A stretch of DNA of 64,000 nucleotides from Nocardioides sp. SR21 (GTDB taxonomy: Bacteria > Actinomycetota > Actinomycetes > Propionibacteriales > Nocardioidaceae): assembly GCF_022761125.1 (NCBI RefSeq), contig NZ_JAKWJR010000002.1, forward strand, positions 481,160-545,159, read 5' to 3'. The position numbers and the translations under genes are program-made. The notes under the pieces were generated by a model. The model ran no database searches. It was given only the letters and a program-made list of their open reading frames with translations, and was not told the origin of the DNA. Below are positions 42,925 to 52,374 of the stretch, in pieces (within the stretch, counting starts at the first letter, position 1; each line of letters opens with the position of its first letter).

Positions 42925-45034
42925 CCGACGCGGTGACCTGCACCGGTACGCCGTTCAGCGCGGCGTTCCCCGAGACGTCGAGCAGCTCGGGGTCGGTGAG
43001 GTCGTTGACGGACACCCCCGGGAGGTCGATCGCCTGACCCAGGCGGACGCCCTCCCGGCGGTGTCCGTAGCCGTGCGGGAGGCTGACGACGCCCGGCATC
43101 ATGTCGTCGGTCGCGGCGACCTCGACGTCGACCGTGCCCACCCGCGACGACACCGTCACGAGGGCCCCGTCGGCCAGGTCGCGCGCGGCCAGGTCGTCGG
43201 GGTGCATCAGCAGCTGGTGTCGCGGCCTGCCCTTGGTGAGCCGGGCGCTGTTGTGCATCCAGGAGTTGCAGTCGCGCTGGTGGCGCCGTCCGATCAGCAG
43301 CAGCTCACCGGGAGCCGGAGCCGGGGTCGCGGCCAGCCGGTCCAGGTCGGCGAGCACCAGCTCGGGCGCGGCGTCGATGCGGTCCTTCGGCAGCCGTCGC
43401 GGCAGCTGGCCGCCGCGCAGCGGGCCGAGGTCGACGCCGGCCGGGTTCGCCCGCAGCTGCTTCATCGTGGTCCGTCCGCTCCGGCGCAGCAGCAGCGAGA
43501 TCAGCCGGGTCGGGCTGGTGGAGAGCCGGAGCCGCTTCTTCAGCGGGACCTTCACGCCGAGCCGCCGGTGGGTGCGCAGCACGATCTCGCGGTAGATCTG
43601 CCAGTCGTGCATCGCGCCGTCCTCGGCCGGGAGCACCGCGGGCGTGAACCGTGCGGTGTTGCGCACGGCGAGCAGGTGGAACACCAGGTCGTAGTGGTCG
43701 CGCTCGAGCGCGGTGGTCGGCGGCAGGATCACGTCGGCGTGCCGCGTGGTCTCGTTGACGTAGATGTCGACCGCCGCCATGAAGTCCAGCCCCGCCAGGG
43801 CCCGGTCGAGCCCGGCGCCGTCCGGCGTCGACGACACCGGGTTGCCGGCCAGGGTGAGCAGCGCCCGCACCTGGCCCTCGCCAGGTGTCTCGATCTCCTC
43901 GCGCATCGCCGAGGCCGGGATCTCCCCGGAGAACTCGGGCAGGTCGCGCACCCGGCTGCGCCACCGGTCGTGGTGGCCGCGCCCGATCACGCCGGTGCCG
44001 ACCGCGTCGATGGCCGGGCTGGTGAACAGCACCCCGCCCTCGCGGTCGAGGTTCCCCGTCAGCAGGTTCAGCAGCTGCACGGCCCACTGGCACACCGTGC
44101 CGAACGGGTGCATCGACACCCCCACGCGGCCGTACGCCGCCGCCCCGTCCGCGGCCGCGAAGTCGCGGGTGATCCGTCGGATCTCGTCCGCGGGGATGCC
44201 GGTGACGGACTCCGCCAGCTCCGGCGTGTACGGCGCGACCGCCGCCTCGACCCGGTCGAGACCCTCGACGTACCCCGGTGGCCGGGTGAGGCCCTCGGCG
44301 TGGAGGACGTGCAGCATCGCCAGCAGCAGGTGCGCGTCGGTGCCCGGCCGCACGAAGTGGTGCTCGGTCGCCGCCTTCGCGGTCTCGGTGCGGCGCGGGT
44401 CGATCACGACCATCCGCCCGCCGCGGGCCTCCAGCTCGCGCACGCGGTTGGGGAAGTCGGGGACGGTCATCAGCGACCCGTTCGACGCCATCGGGTTGCC
44501 GCCGATGACCAGGAAGTACGACGTCCGGTCGATGTCGGGGATCGGCAGGAACAGCTGGTGGCCGTACATCAGGTGCGCGACCAGCTGGTGGGGGAGCTGG
44601 TCGACCGACGTGGCGCTGAACTTGTTGCGGGTGCGGAACGACTTCACCAGCGCGGTCCCGTGCGTCATCGAGCCGAGGCTGTGCGCGTTGGGATTGCCGA
44701 GGTAGATCCCCATCGCGTCGCGGCCGTGGTCGGTGATCGTCCGGGCCAGCCCGTCCGCGACCCGGTCCAGCGCCTCGTCCCACGTGATCTCGAGCCACTG
44801 GTCGCCGACGCGGCGCACCGGCCGCCGCAGCCGGTCGGGGTCGGCGTGGATGTCGGCGAGAGCGGTGCCCTTCGGGCAGATGTGCCCGCGCGAGAGCGGG
44901 TCGTCCGGATTGCCGCGGATGCCGGTGACCGTGCCGTCGGTCAGCGTGAGCTCGAGACCGCAGATGGCCTCGCAGAGGTTGCACACGCCCAGCTTCTTCT
45001 CGACTGACTGATGGGTCGCAGGCATGCGTCTCAT
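42887..45034 (-). CDS. Molybdopterin-dependent oxidoreductase (DMSO reductase superfamily)
   Basis: 715 residues. The N-terminal [4Fe-4S] motif has C18, C21, C25 and C53 (VCNLCEAIC, HICPKG, with the Lys that bridges cluster and pterin). Next come bis-MGD domains (GNPMASNGS, VIDPRRTETA, GNPVSSTP) and the C-terminal barrel (RDCNSWMHNS, HPDDLAARDLADG, LPHGYGHRREG). It has no signal peptide, so it is cytoplasmic. It resembles formate-dehydrogenase-like and assimilatory oxidoreductases; the substrate is unknown. ATG 45034 or 45025 could be the start. Confidence 0.88.
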   Translation of the reverse strand: MRRMPATHQSVEKKLGVCNLCEAICGLELTLTDGTVTGIRGNPDDPLSRGHICPKGTALADIHADPDRLRRPVRRVGDQWLEITWDEALDRVADGLARTITDHGRDAMGIYLGNPNAHSLGSMTHGTALVKSFRTRNKFSATSVDQLPHQLVAHLMYGHQLFLPIPDIDRTSYFLVIGGNPMASNGSLMTVPDFPNRVRELEARGGRMVVIDPRRTETAKAATEHHFVRPGTDAHLLLAMLHVLHAEGLTRPPGYVEGLDRVEAAVAPYTPELAESVTGIPADEIRRITRDFAAADGAAAYGRVGVSMHPFGTVCQWAVQLLNLLTGNLDREGGVLFTSPAIDAVGTGVIGRGHHDRWRSRVRDLPEFSGEIPASAMREEIETPGEGQVRALLTLAGNPVSSTPDGAGLDRALAGLDFMAAVDIYVNETTRHADVILPPTTALERDHYDLVFHLLAVRNTARFTPAVLPAEDGAMHDWQIYREIVLRTHRRLGVKVPLKKRLRLSTSPTRLISLLLRRSGRTTMKQLRANPAGVDLGPLRGGQLPRRLPKDRIDAAPELVLADLDRLAATPAPAPGELLLIGRRHQRDCNSWMHNSARLTKGRPRHQLLMHPDDLAARDLADGALVTVSSRVGTVDVEVAATDDMMPGVVSLPHGYGHRREGVRLGQAIDLPGVSVNDLTDPELLDVSGNAALNGVPVQVTASVSASGRTPAPAR

Positions 45035-45081
45035 CGTGGCACGCCGGGCCGACATCCTTTACTCCACAAAGTCACTAGAGT

Positions 45082-45087
45082 TAATGT
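45082..45087 (+). promoter_or_regulatory. -10 element TAATGT, leaderless start at 45095
   Basis: TAATGT followed by 7 nt and the ATG of the sulfite-oxidase-like gene; TTACTC at 45059-45064, 17 nt upstream, is a fair -35. Confidence 0.45.
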
Positions 45088-45094
45088 GCGCGAC

Positions 45095-46282
45095 ATGGAC
45101 ACCAGTCGCCGCACCCTCCTCCGCACCGCCGCCGTCCTCGGTGGGATCGCCGCCACCGGCCTGGCACCCCTCGGGCGGGCCATCGCCGGCGCCCCGGCGA
45201 TCCTCAAGGGGCTGCCGGCGTCCTGGTTCGTCGACTACGGCACCAATGCCGAGATGAAGTGGGAGTCGGTGCGCCCCGGCGACTACCTGACCCGGCAGTC
45301 CCACCTGTTCGTGCGCAACCACACCGCGACGCCGACGATCGACGCGTCGTCGTACGCGTTGAAGGTGTACGGCGACGGGCTGAGCACGGCGCGCACGGCC
45401 GACGCCCCGGTCGTCCTGACGCTCAAGGACCTCAAGAAGCTGCCGCGCACGAAGCTCGTCACCACCCACGAGTGCACCGGCAACGGGCGCAGCTTCTTCA
45501 GCGCCCAGCAGGGCACCCCGGCCTCGGGCACCGCCTGGACGCTCGGCGCGGTCGGGACCGTGGAGTGGGAGGGCGTCCGGCTGCGTGACGTGCTCAAGAG
45601 GATCGGGATCAACCCTGCGGCGGTCTCCATCCAGGCGACCGGGCTCGACGCGCCGTACTCGACCGGGGGAGTGGACTACGGCCCGGTACGCCGGCCGTTC
45701 CCGGTCAGCAAGGCGCTCGACGACGCGCTGCTCGCCTGGTCGGCGAACGGCGCCGCACTGCTCCCCGACCACGGCTACCCGCTGCGGCTCGTGCTGCCCG
45801 GCTGGGTCGGCATCGCGAGCATCAAGTGGCTCGGCTCGCTGGAGGTGTCGCTCACCGAGCTGACCTCGCCGTGGAACACGAAGTGGTACCGGATGACCGG
45901 TCCGTCCTACCCGGCCGACTCGCCGCCGCTCACGGTCAACCCGGTCCGCTCGGCCTGGGAGCTGCCGTGGGGCGCCGGTCTCGACGTGGGCCACGACCAC
46001 CTGCTCACCGGCCGCTCGTGGAGCGGCGCGGGCCCGGTGGTCAAGGTCGACGTGAGCGTCGACGGAGGCGCGACCTGGACGCGCGCCCGGATCGAGCGCC
46101 GCCCCAAGCAGCACGGGTGGACGCAGTGGTCGTACTCCTGGAACCGGCCGAGAGCGGGTCAGTACGTCCTGATGGCCCGGGCGACCGACTCGAAGGGCCG
46201 CGTGCAGCCTCTCGAGACGCCGTTCAACGACAACGGCTACTTCTTCGACGCGGTGGTGAAGCACCCGGTCACCGTCGTGTGA
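45095..46282 (+). CDS. Sulfite-oxidase-like molybdopterin enzyme, Tat-exported
   Basis: 395 residues. A twin-arginine signal (SRRTLLRTAAVLGG) precedes the molybdopterin domain, with the Mo-ligand Cys C127 in THECTGNGRSF, and a C-terminal Ig-like dimerisation domain (VDVSVDGGATWTRARI). Members oxidise sulfite or reduce protein methionine sulfoxide outside the membrane. No haem domain is fused, so a separate electron carrier is needed. It is divergent from another Mo enzyme. Confidence 0.9.
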   Translation: MDTSRRTLLRTAAVLGGIAATGLAPLGRAIAGAPAILKGLPASWFVDYGTNAEMKWESVRPGDYLTRQSHLFVRNHTATPTIDASSYALKVYGDGLSTARTADAPVVLTLKDLKKLPRTKLVTTHECTGNGRSFFSAQQGTPASGTAWTLGAVGTVEWEGVRLRDVLKRIGINPAAVSIQATGLDAPYSTGGVDYGPVRRPFPVSKALDDALLAWSANGAALLPDHGYPLRLVLPGWVGIASIKWLGSLEVSLTELTSPWNTKWYRMTGPSYPADSPPLTVNPVRSAWELPWGAGLDVGHDHLLTGRSWSGAGPVVKVDVSVDGGATWTRARIERRPKQHGWTQWSYSWNRPRAGQYVLMARATDSKGRVQPLETPFNDNGYFFDAVVKHPVTVV

Positions 46283-46311
46283 GGTACGGCGCCCGCGGGT
46301 ACACGCCGTGG

Positions 46312-46881
46312 ATGCGCGCAACGATCCTGATGGTGGTGGTGCTCCTGCTCGCGGGCTGCAGCGGCTCCGACGACGCCGGGCCCGAGCAGGCGCGGGCCGC
46401 GTCGTCGGCCACGAAGTGCGACGGCACGGTGCGCGACATCGAGATCGAGGGTGACCTCCTGGTCGCCCGCAAGAAGACCTGCACGCTGGAGGGTGTCACG
46501 GTCGAGGGCCGCGTGACGGTGTCCCGGTACGCCACCCTGGTCGCCCGGGACACCCACTTCGACGACGGCATCAGCGCGCACGAGTTCGACCGGGTCGAGG
46601 TGCGTGGCGGCTCGTCCGGCGGCACGCCGGTCCAGCCCGCCGACTTCCTGTTCGACGGCGGTGGCGACGTCGTCCTGCGGGACGCGCCGGTGGAGAGCGC
46701 CTACTACGTCCTCCACAGCACCGGGAAGGTCGAGATCGTCGGCCTGAGCCTCATCGAGGGCAGCGTCTACTGCGCCGGCAACACGCGCCGGCCCGAGGTC
46801 CGTGACATCTCGGCCGAGTCGCCGGGCGTCCTCAAGGGTCAGTGCGCCGGCTTGAAGAACTTCGGCGTGAGCGACTTCTAG
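46312..46881 (+). CDS. Putative lipoprotein with beta-helix-like repeats
   Basis: 189 residues. The signal peptide ends in the lipobox LLAGC (Cys16). After a short linker, strands alternate as in right-handed beta-helix proteins (VRDIEIEGDLLV, CTLEGVTVEGRVTV, DDGISAHEFDRVEVRGG). Four further Cys occur. Function is unknown. GTG 46279, overlapping the previous stop, is an alternative start that would only lengthen the signal's N-region. It ends in CTAG shared with the transpeptidase-like gene. Confidence 0.7.
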   Translation: MRATILMVVVLLLAGCSGSDDAGPEQARAASSATKCDGTVRDIEIEGDLLVARKKTCTLEGVTVEGRVTVSRYATLVARDTHFDDGISAHEFDRVEVRGGSSGGTPVQPADFLFDGGGDVVLRDAPVESAYYVLHSTGKVEIVGLSLIEGSVYCAGNTRRPEVRDISAESPGVLKGQCAGLKNFGVSDF

Positions 46882-47561
46882 CGGTTCTGCACGACCCGCG
46901 GCTTCGCCGCTGGGTCCAGCCAGGTGAGCAGCCAGCGCATCTGCCTGGCGTTGCCGACCTGGGTGCACCCGGCGGTCGGCGACCACGGGTGTCCGGGCTT
47001 CGAGGTGTGGTAGAAGATCCCGCTCCCGGCGCCCTGGACGGGTGCCGGCCCCGCGCCGCGGCGGAGCCGCACGTTGTTGAAGTCCAGGACCCAGCCCGAG
47101 CGCATCGACGGGCGGTCGCCGCTCGTGACGCCGCGCACCTCGAGCCAGGTGTTGTAGGTGGAACCGGCGCTGCTCGACACGATCGACGTCGCGCGCCGCT
47201 GCTTCCAGCGCATCTCGCCGGGGTTGCTCGACGTGGTCGTGAACGTCGTCTTGATCTCGAAGACGCCGTTCGGCGAGCGGCGGTCGCCCTCGCGCTCCTT
47301 GCCCCAGCCGTTGCTGCCGATCGTCGAGCGGAACTCCCGCCTCTTCGTCCAGCGGCCGTCGGCGTCCTTCTCCCACGCCTGGGTGACCGTGCACCACACC
47401 TGGCGGCAGTGCTCACGGCTGGAGATCGTGCGCACGACCTGGGTGGTCCGCTCCGGGACCAGCTGCGCCCAGGGGCGCTGCTCGGCCTGCGCGGGAGCTA
47501 CCGTGAGCGTGAGGAGCCCGAGCGTGAGGCCGAGGACGAGAGTTCCGAGACGTCGTACCAC
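46878..47561 (-). CDS. Secreted L,D-transpeptidase-like (YkuD-type) protein
   Basis: 227 residues. The signal peptide ends around APAQA. The C-terminal part has SGIFYHTS, with the His, and PTAGCTQVG, which corresponds to the catalytic S/T-x-G-C motif of YkuD L,D-transpeptidases; the usual Arg after the Cys loop is not obvious. GDRRSPNGVFEI is the typical substrate-channel strand. It would cross-link peptidoglycan outside the membrane. GTG start. Confidence 0.8.
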   Translation of the reverse strand: MVRRLGTLVLGLTLGLLTLTVAPAQAEQRPWAQLVPERTTQVVRTISSREHCRQVWCTVTQAWEKDADGRWTKRREFRSTIGSNGWGKEREGDRRSPNGVFEIKTTFTTTSSNPGEMRWKQRRATSIVSSSAGSTYNTWLEVRGVTSGDRPSMRSGWVLDFNNVRLRRGAGPAPVQGAGSGIFYHTSKPGHPWSPTAGCTQVGNARQMRWLLTWLDPAAKPRVVQNR

Positions 47562-47609
47562 CGCCCGATCATCACATGCGGATTCGGTGGGCGGAGCGGC
47601 TGCGCGCTA

Positions 47610-47615
47610 GAGTTC
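47610..47615 (+). promoter_or_regulatory. Possible -10 element TAGAGT for rpsO
   Basis: TAGAGT about 118 nt before the rpsO ATG, leaving a long leader as expected for an autoregulated ribosomal-protein mRNA. The context GCGCTAGAGTTC resembles GCGCTAGATTC before pnp. Confidence 0.35.
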
Positions 47616-47733
47616 TCAGGTTGCCTCCAGGGGCGACGACCGCCGTCCAACGGCCGCGGAACCAGAGTGCCCGGGTGAACAGGCCCCGGCGCGCCGCGCA
47701 ACGAGTTGCCCGAGAGGGCCGGAAGGAGCCCGC

Positions 47734-48009
47734 ATGTCGATCGGTACCGACGCGGAGACCAAGAAGAAGATCATCGCTGAGTACGGCACGACCGAGGGCG
47801 ACACCGGCTCGCCCGAGGTGCAGATCGCGCTGCTGAGCCACCGCATCGCTCACCTCACGGAGCACCTCAAGCAGCACAAGCACGACCACCACAGCCGTCG
47901 TGGCCTGCTGCTTCTCGTCGGCCAGCGCCGTCGTCTGCTGAACTACCTGCAGAAGACCGAGATCGAGCGCTACCGCTCGATCGTCGAGCGTCTCGGCCTC
48001 CGTCGCTGA
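47734..48009 (+). CDS. rpsO: Small-subunit ribosomal protein uS15
   Basis: 91 residues: [23 protein letters not shown] and [23 protein letters not shown] are the conserved four-helix parts. It binds the central domain of 16S rRNA. Ribosome binding site GGAAGGAG precedes the ATG. A strong terminator follows 4 nt after the stop. Confidence 0.97.
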   Translation: MSIGTDAETKKKIIAEYGTTEGDTGSPEVQIALLSHRIAHLTEHLKQHKHDHHSRRGLLLLVGQRRRLLNYLQKTEIERYRSIVERLGLRR

Positions 48010-48013
48010 AATC

Positions 48014-48041
48014 GGAAGGGCCCACTTCGGTGGGCCCTTCC
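48014..48041 (+). terminator. Intrinsic terminator of rpsO
   Basis: A 12-bp stem (48014-48025 with 48030-48041) closed by a stable TTCG tetraloop and followed by CGTTTCTCT. It separates rpsO from pnp, at least partly. Confidence 0.85.
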
Positions 48042-48067
48042 CGTTTCTCTGGGAAGCGCGACAGCGC

Positions 48068-48240
48068 TAGATTCAACAACTGAAAACCACCACAGGAGCG
48101 ACCCGCCCGTTCTGGCTCGGTCCTCGGTAGTGGCTCTCAGCATCTCGGCCCCACTCGGTGGGCCTCCGGATCTGCGGGCCTCGATCGAAGACCGGCCCTC
48201 GCGGCCCGCGGGACACCGGGGGATCGCTCCGCGAGCAGAA
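48068..48240 (+). promoter_or_regulatory. Structured leader of pnp
   Basis: TAGATT (about 48069-48074) may be the -10. Downstream are a small hairpin (48050 region is past; arms 48150-48154 and 48158-48162) and the complementary pair CTCGCGG (48198-48204) / CCGCGAG (48229-48235). In other bacteria the rpsO-pnp spacer carries an RNase III-cut hairpin for PNPase autoregulation; the same role is inferred here. Confidence 0.4.
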
Positions 48241-48253
48241 CAGGGACAAACCC

Positions 48254-50476
48254 TTGACTGAACCCGTCATCTCTGCCGTCGAGGCCGTCCTCGACAACGG
48301 CAAGTTCGGCACCCGCACCATCAAGTTCGAGACCGGGCTGCTGGCCCGGCAGGCCGCCGGTGCGGTGACCGCCTACCTCGACGACGACACCATGCTCCTG
48401 TCGGCCACCACGGCCGGCAAGACCCCCAAGGACCACTTCGACTTCTTCCCTCTGACGATCGACGTCGAGGAGCGGATGTACGCCGCGGGCAAGATCCCCG
48501 GCTCGTTCTTCCGTTCCGAGGGTCGCCCGGGCGAGGACGCGATCCTGGCCTGCCGCCTGATCGACCGTCCGCTGCGCCCGACGTTCAAGAAGGGCCTGCG
48601 CAACGAGGTCCAGGTCGTCATCACCGTGATGGCGCTCAACCCGGACCACCCCTACGACGTGCTCGCGATCAACGCCGCGTCGCTCTCCACTCAGCTCTCC
48701 GGCCTGCCGTTCTCCGGCCCGGTCGGCGGCGTCCGCGTCGCGCTCATCGAGGGCCAGTGGGTCGCGTTCCCGACCCACACCCAGCTCGAGGACGCGGTCT
48801 TCGACATGGTGGTCGCGGGTCGCGTCACCGACACCGGCGACGTCGCGATCATGATGGTCGAGGCCGAGGCGACCGAGACCAGCTTCGGCAAGGTCCAGAA
48901 CGGTGCCCAGGCGCCGACCGAGGAGGTCGTCGCCGGCGGTCTCGACGCCGCCAAGCCGTTCATCAAGCAGCTGTGCCAGGCGCAGCAGGAGCTCGCGAAC
49001 GTCGCCGCCAAGCCGGTCCAGGACTTCCCGGTCTTCCTCGACTACGAGGACGACGTCTACGCCGCCGTCGAGTCCGCCGTCAAGGCCGACCTCGCCGCCG
49101 CGATGAAGATCGCGGACAAGACCGAGCGCAACGACCGCACCGACGAGCTCAAGGACTCCGTCCTGAGCTCGCTCGGCGCGCAGTTCGAGGGTCGCGAGAA
49201 GGAGATCGGCGCGGCGTTCCGCTCCGTGAACAAGACGGTCGTGCGCGAGAGCATCCTGCGCGACAAGGTCCGCATCGACGGCCGCGGCCTGGCCGACATC
49301 CGGCCGCTGCACGCCGAGGTCGGCGTGCTGCCGCGCGTCCACGGCTCGGCGCTGTTCGAGCGCGGCGAGACCCAGATCCTGGGTGTCACCACGCTGGACA
49401 TGCTGAAGATGGAGCAGCAGCTCGACACGCTGTCGCCGGAGAAGCACCGGCGCTACATGCACAAGTACATCTTCCCGCCGTTCTCGACCGGCGAGACCGG
49501 CCGCGTCGGCTCGCCGAAGCGTCGCGAGGTCGGCCACGGTGCGCTCGCGCGCCGCGCGATCCTGCCGGTGCTCCCGGACCGCGAGGAGTTCCCCTACGCG
49601 ATCCGTCAGCTCTCCGAGGCGATGGGCTCCAACGGCTCGACGTCGATGGGCTCGGTCTGCGCCTCGACCCTGGCGCTGCTCCAGGCCGGCGTTCCGCTGA
49701 AGGCGTCCGTCGCGGGCATCGCGATGGGCCTCGTCTCCGGCGAGATCGACGGCGAGACGCAGTACGTCGCGCTGACCGACATCCTCGGCGCCGAGGACGC
49801 GTTCGGCGACATGGACTTCAAGGTCGCCGGCACCCGTGACTTCGTCACGGCCCTGCAGCTCGACACCAAGCTCGACGGCATCCCGGCCGAGGTCCTCGCT
49901 GCGGCGCTGACCCAGGCCAAGGACGCCCGTATCGCGATCCTCGACGTCATGGCCGAGGCCATCGACGAGCCCGAGGAGATGTCGATCCACGCCCCGCGGA
50001 TCATCACCATCAAGATCCCGGTCGACAAGATCGGCGAGGTGATCGGTCCGAAGGGCAAGATCATCAACCAGATCCAGGACGACACCGGCGCGTCGATCTC
50101 GATCGAGGACGACGGCACCATCTACATCGGTGCCACGAACGGCGAGGCGGCCCAGGCTGCCAAGGACGCCGTCAACGCGATCGCGAACCCGACGATGCCG
50201 GAGATCGGCGAGCGCTACCTCGGCACGGTCGTGAAGACCACCAACTTCGGTGCGTTCGTGTCGCTCATGCCGGGCAAGGACGGCCTGCTGCACATCAGCA
50301 AGCTGCGCTCGCTGGCCGGTGGCAAGCGCGTCGACGCCGTCGAGGACGTCCTGGCCGTGGGCCAGAAGGTCCAGGTCCAGATCGCCGAGATCGACGACCG
50401 CGGCAAGCTGTCGCTGGTCCCGGTCGTCGAGGGCGACGAGTCCTCCGACGCCGAGGGCTCGGACGACTCGGAGTGA
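48254..50476 (+). CDS. pnp: Polyribonucleotide nucleotidyltransferase
   Basis: 740 residues from TTG 48254, which has AGGGA 7 nt upstream and gives the normal length; an upstream GTG (48158) lies in the leader. Two RNase PH domains ([38 protein letters not shown]), then KH ([12 protein letters not shown]) and S1 ([21 protein letters not shown]) domains and an acidic tail. It degrades RNA 3'-5' with phosphate. The stop overlaps the peptidase GTG. Confidence 0.97.
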   Translation: MTEPVISAVEAVLDNGKFGTRTIKFETGLLARQAAGAVTAYLDDDTMLLSATTAGKTPKDHFDFFPLTIDVEERMYAAGKIPGSFFRSEGRPGEDAILACRLIDRPLRPTFKKGLRNEVQVVITVMALNPDHPYDVLAINAASLSTQLSGLPFSGPVGGVRVALIEGQWVAFPTHTQLEDAVFDMVVAGRVTDTGDVAIMMVEAEATETSFGKVQNGAQAPTEEVVAGGLDAAKPFIKQLCQAQQELANVAAKPVQDFPVFLDYEDDVYAAVESAVKADLAAAMKIADKTERNDRTDELKDSVLSSLGAQFEGREKEIGAAFRSVNKTVVRESILRDKVRIDGRGLADIRPLHAEVGVLPRVHGSALFERGETQILGVTTLDMLKMEQQLDTLSPEKHRRYMHKYIFPPFSTGETGRVGSPKRREVGHGALARRAILPVLPDREEFPYAIRQLSEAMGSNGSTSMGSVCASTLALLQAGVPLKASVAGIAMGLVSGEIDGETQYVALTDILGAEDAFGDMDFKVAGTRDFVTALQLDTKLDGIPAEVLAAALTQAKDARIAILDVMAEAIDEPEEMSIHAPRIITIKIPVDKIGEVIGPKGKIINQIQDDTGASISIEDDGTIYIGATNGEAAQAAKDAVNAIANPTMPEIGERYLGTVVKTTNFGAFVSLMPGKDGLLHISKLRSLAGGKRVDAVEDVLAVGQKVQVQIAEIDDRGKLSLVPVVEGDESSDAEGSDDSE

Positions 50477-51822
50477 CCAAGGCTTCACCCGCGACGACCC
50501 GCCCGGCCACGCCGGGCGGGTCGTCGCCTTCTCCGGGAACGCGCACCCTGCAGACGACCAAGGACCCCGACGGCCAGGTCACCTCGCGGGTGCGCCGTAC
50601 GGTGCTGCCCTCGGGGCTGCGCATCATCACCGAGCAGCAGGCCGGGGTCCGCTCGGCCAGCATCGGTGTGTGGGTCGGCGTCGGCTCGCGCGACGAGTCG
50701 CCGGCGCTGCACGGCGCCTCGCACTTCCTCGAGCACCTGCTGTTCAAGGGCACCACGGAGCGGTCGGCTCTGGACATCTCGATCGCGCTCGACGCGGTCG
50801 GTGGTGAGTTCAACGCGTTCACCGCGAAGGAGTACACCTGCTTCCACGCGCGGGTCCTCGACGAGGACCTACCGCTCGCGGTGGACGTCCTCGGCGACAT
50901 GATCACCGCCTCCACGATCCTCGCCGAGGACGTCGAGGCCGAGCGCGACGTGATCCTCGACGAGATCGCGATGCACGACGACGACCCGGACGACGTCGTG
51001 CACAACCTCTTCGCGGAGCAGGCCTGGGGCGACTCGCCCCTGGGTCGCCCGATCGCCGGCACCGTCGCGTCGATCGGCGCCCTGACCCGCGCGCAGATCG
51101 TCCGGTTCTACCGGCGCCACTACCGGCCGGCGAACCTCGTGATCGCGGCCGCCGGCAACGTCGACCACGCCACGCTGGTCAAGCAGGTCAAGAAGTCTTT
51201 CGCCCGCAACGACTGGCTCTCCGGCGAGGCCGCGCCGATCCCGTCGCGGCGGGGGTCGCGCAGGCGCGTGACGCCCGGTCTGATCGCCGCGACCCGCCCG
51301 TTCGAGCAGGTCAACCTGGTGCTCGGCATGGAGGGACTGGTCCGCGACGACGACCGCCGCTTCGCGCTCGGCGTCCTGAACACCGCGCTCGGCGGCGGTA
51401 CGTCGAGCCGGCTGTTCCAGGAGGTCCGCGAGCACCGCGGCCTGGCGTACTCCGTCTTCTCGTTCGCCTCCCACCACGCCGACTCCGGCCTGGTGGGGGT
51501 GTCCGTCGGCTGCCTCCCCTCGAAGCTCGAGGACGTGCTCGCCGTCGTGCGCGAGGAGCTCGCCAAGGTCGCGCAGTCCGGCATCACCGCCGAGGAGCTG
51601 GCCCGGGGCAAGGGCATGCTCCGCGGCGGCCTGGTGCTGGGCCTCGAGGACTCCGGCTCGCGGATGTCGCGCCTCGGCAAGGCCGAGCTCGTTCACGACG
51701 AGCTGCTGAGCATCGACGAGGTCATCCGCCGCATCGACGCCGTGACCGTGGAGGAGGTCCGCGAGGTCGCGGCCCTGGTGTTCAACCGGCCCGAGATCCT
51801 CGCGGTCGTCGGGCCGGCCTGA
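50473..51822 (+). CDS. M16-family zinc metallopeptidase
   Basis: 449 residues in the longest form. The inverted zinc motif is H84-F-L-E87-H88, with the distal Glu in [10 protein letters not shown]; the C-terminal domain has [23 protein letters not shown]. It is the PepR/processing-peptidase type found directly after pnp in mycobacteria (from memory). GTG 50473 overlaps the pnp stop, but a perfect hairpin at 50491-50527 lies within the first codons, so GTG 50590 is a serious alternative start. Confidence 0.9.
   Translation: MTKASPATTRPATPGGSSPSPGTRTLQTTKDPDGQVTSRVRRTVLPSGLRIITEQQAGVRSASIGVWVGVGSRDESPALHGASHFLEHLLFKGTTERSALDISIALDAVGGEFNAFTAKEYTCFHARVLDEDLPLAVDVLGDMITASTILAEDVEAERDVILDEIAMHDDDPDDVVHNLFAEQAWGDSPLGRPIAGTVASIGALTRAQIVRFYRRHYRPANLVIAAAGNVDHATLVKQVKKSFARNDWLSGEAAPIPSRRGSRRRVTPGLIAATRPFEQVNLVLGMEGLVRDDDRRFALGVLNTALGGGTSSRLFQEVREHRGLAYSVFSFASHHADSGLVGVSVGCLPSKLEDVLAVVREELAKVAQSGITAEELARGKGMLRGGLVLGLEDSGSRMSRLGKAELVHDELLSIDEVIRRIDAVTVEEVREVAALVFNRPEILAVVGPA
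50491..50527 (+). terminator. Perfect 16-bp hairpin at the pnp / M16 junction
   Basis: Arms 50491-50506 and 50512-50527 pair fully around a 5-nt CCACG loop, 14 nt after the pnp stop. It looks like the pnp terminator although the M16 frame is open across it. Confidence 0.65.
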
Positions 51823-51828
51823 CCCAGG

Positions 51829-52365
51829 TCAGCCGCGCGCGATCCAGGGCGAGAAGACCCGCTTCTTGCTGACCCAGTCGACGGCACCGCTGGGGCCGCC
51901 GGCTCGCATCACCACGCGGACGGCGTCCGGGTTGCCGAGCGCGGCGCGCGACATCCGGACCCGGACCGTGTCGGTCTCGTAGTTGATCCGCATGATGTAG
52001 TCGCCGTTCTCGACCGGCTCCCCGTAGCTCTTCTGGGAGAAGCCCTCGGTCTCGAGGAGGGTGTAGTCGGTGCCCTCGAAGAAGCCGCCGACGAAGACGT
52101 ACTCCGGTCCCTTGTCGCTCTTGACGGTGTCGATGTAGATCGAGCCGCCCGAGCCCGACGAGGGGCTGCGGCGCAGGTCGTCGTGGACGGTGATGACGTT
52201 GACGTTGGTCTTCCCGTTGCGGACCGTCATCGACAGGACGTCCGAGCCGTGGCTGGTGTCGTCGGGGTCGTCGATCGCGTACTGGGCGGCGTGGGCCGCG
52301 CCGGAGAGGCTGAGGGTGAGGGCGGCGGTCGACAGGGCGACGGCGGCGGCGTTGATCTTTCGCAT
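51829..52365 (-). CDS. Secreted beta-rich protein of unknown function
   Basis: 178 residues from ATG 52365. The signal peptide (MRKINAAAVALSTAAL... ending GAAHA) is followed by a beta-rich domain with YAIDDPDDTSHGSDVLSM, VNVITVHDDL, YEYVFVGG-like strands and RVRMSRAALG. No family was recognised. Starts at 52374 and 52380 are in frame, but 52365 is the one lying exactly 9 nt after the CGT of an ECF-type promoter, as for the genes at 2103 and 18825. Confidence 0.72.
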   Translation of the reverse strand: MRKINAAAVALSTAALTLSLSGAAHAAQYAIDDPDDTSHGSDVLSMTVRNGKTNVNVITVHDDLRRSPSSGSGGSIYIDTVKSDKGPEYVFVGGFFEGTDYTLLETEGFSQKSYGEPVENGDYIMRINYETDTVRVRMSRAALGNPDAVRVVMRAGGPSGAVDWVSKKRVFSPWIARG

Positions 52366-52374
52366 GCTGGTCAT

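Noticed and set aside
48137..50488. 783-residue minus-strand frame opposite pnp
   Set aside because: Antisense shadow with no recognisable motif; pnp is unambiguous.
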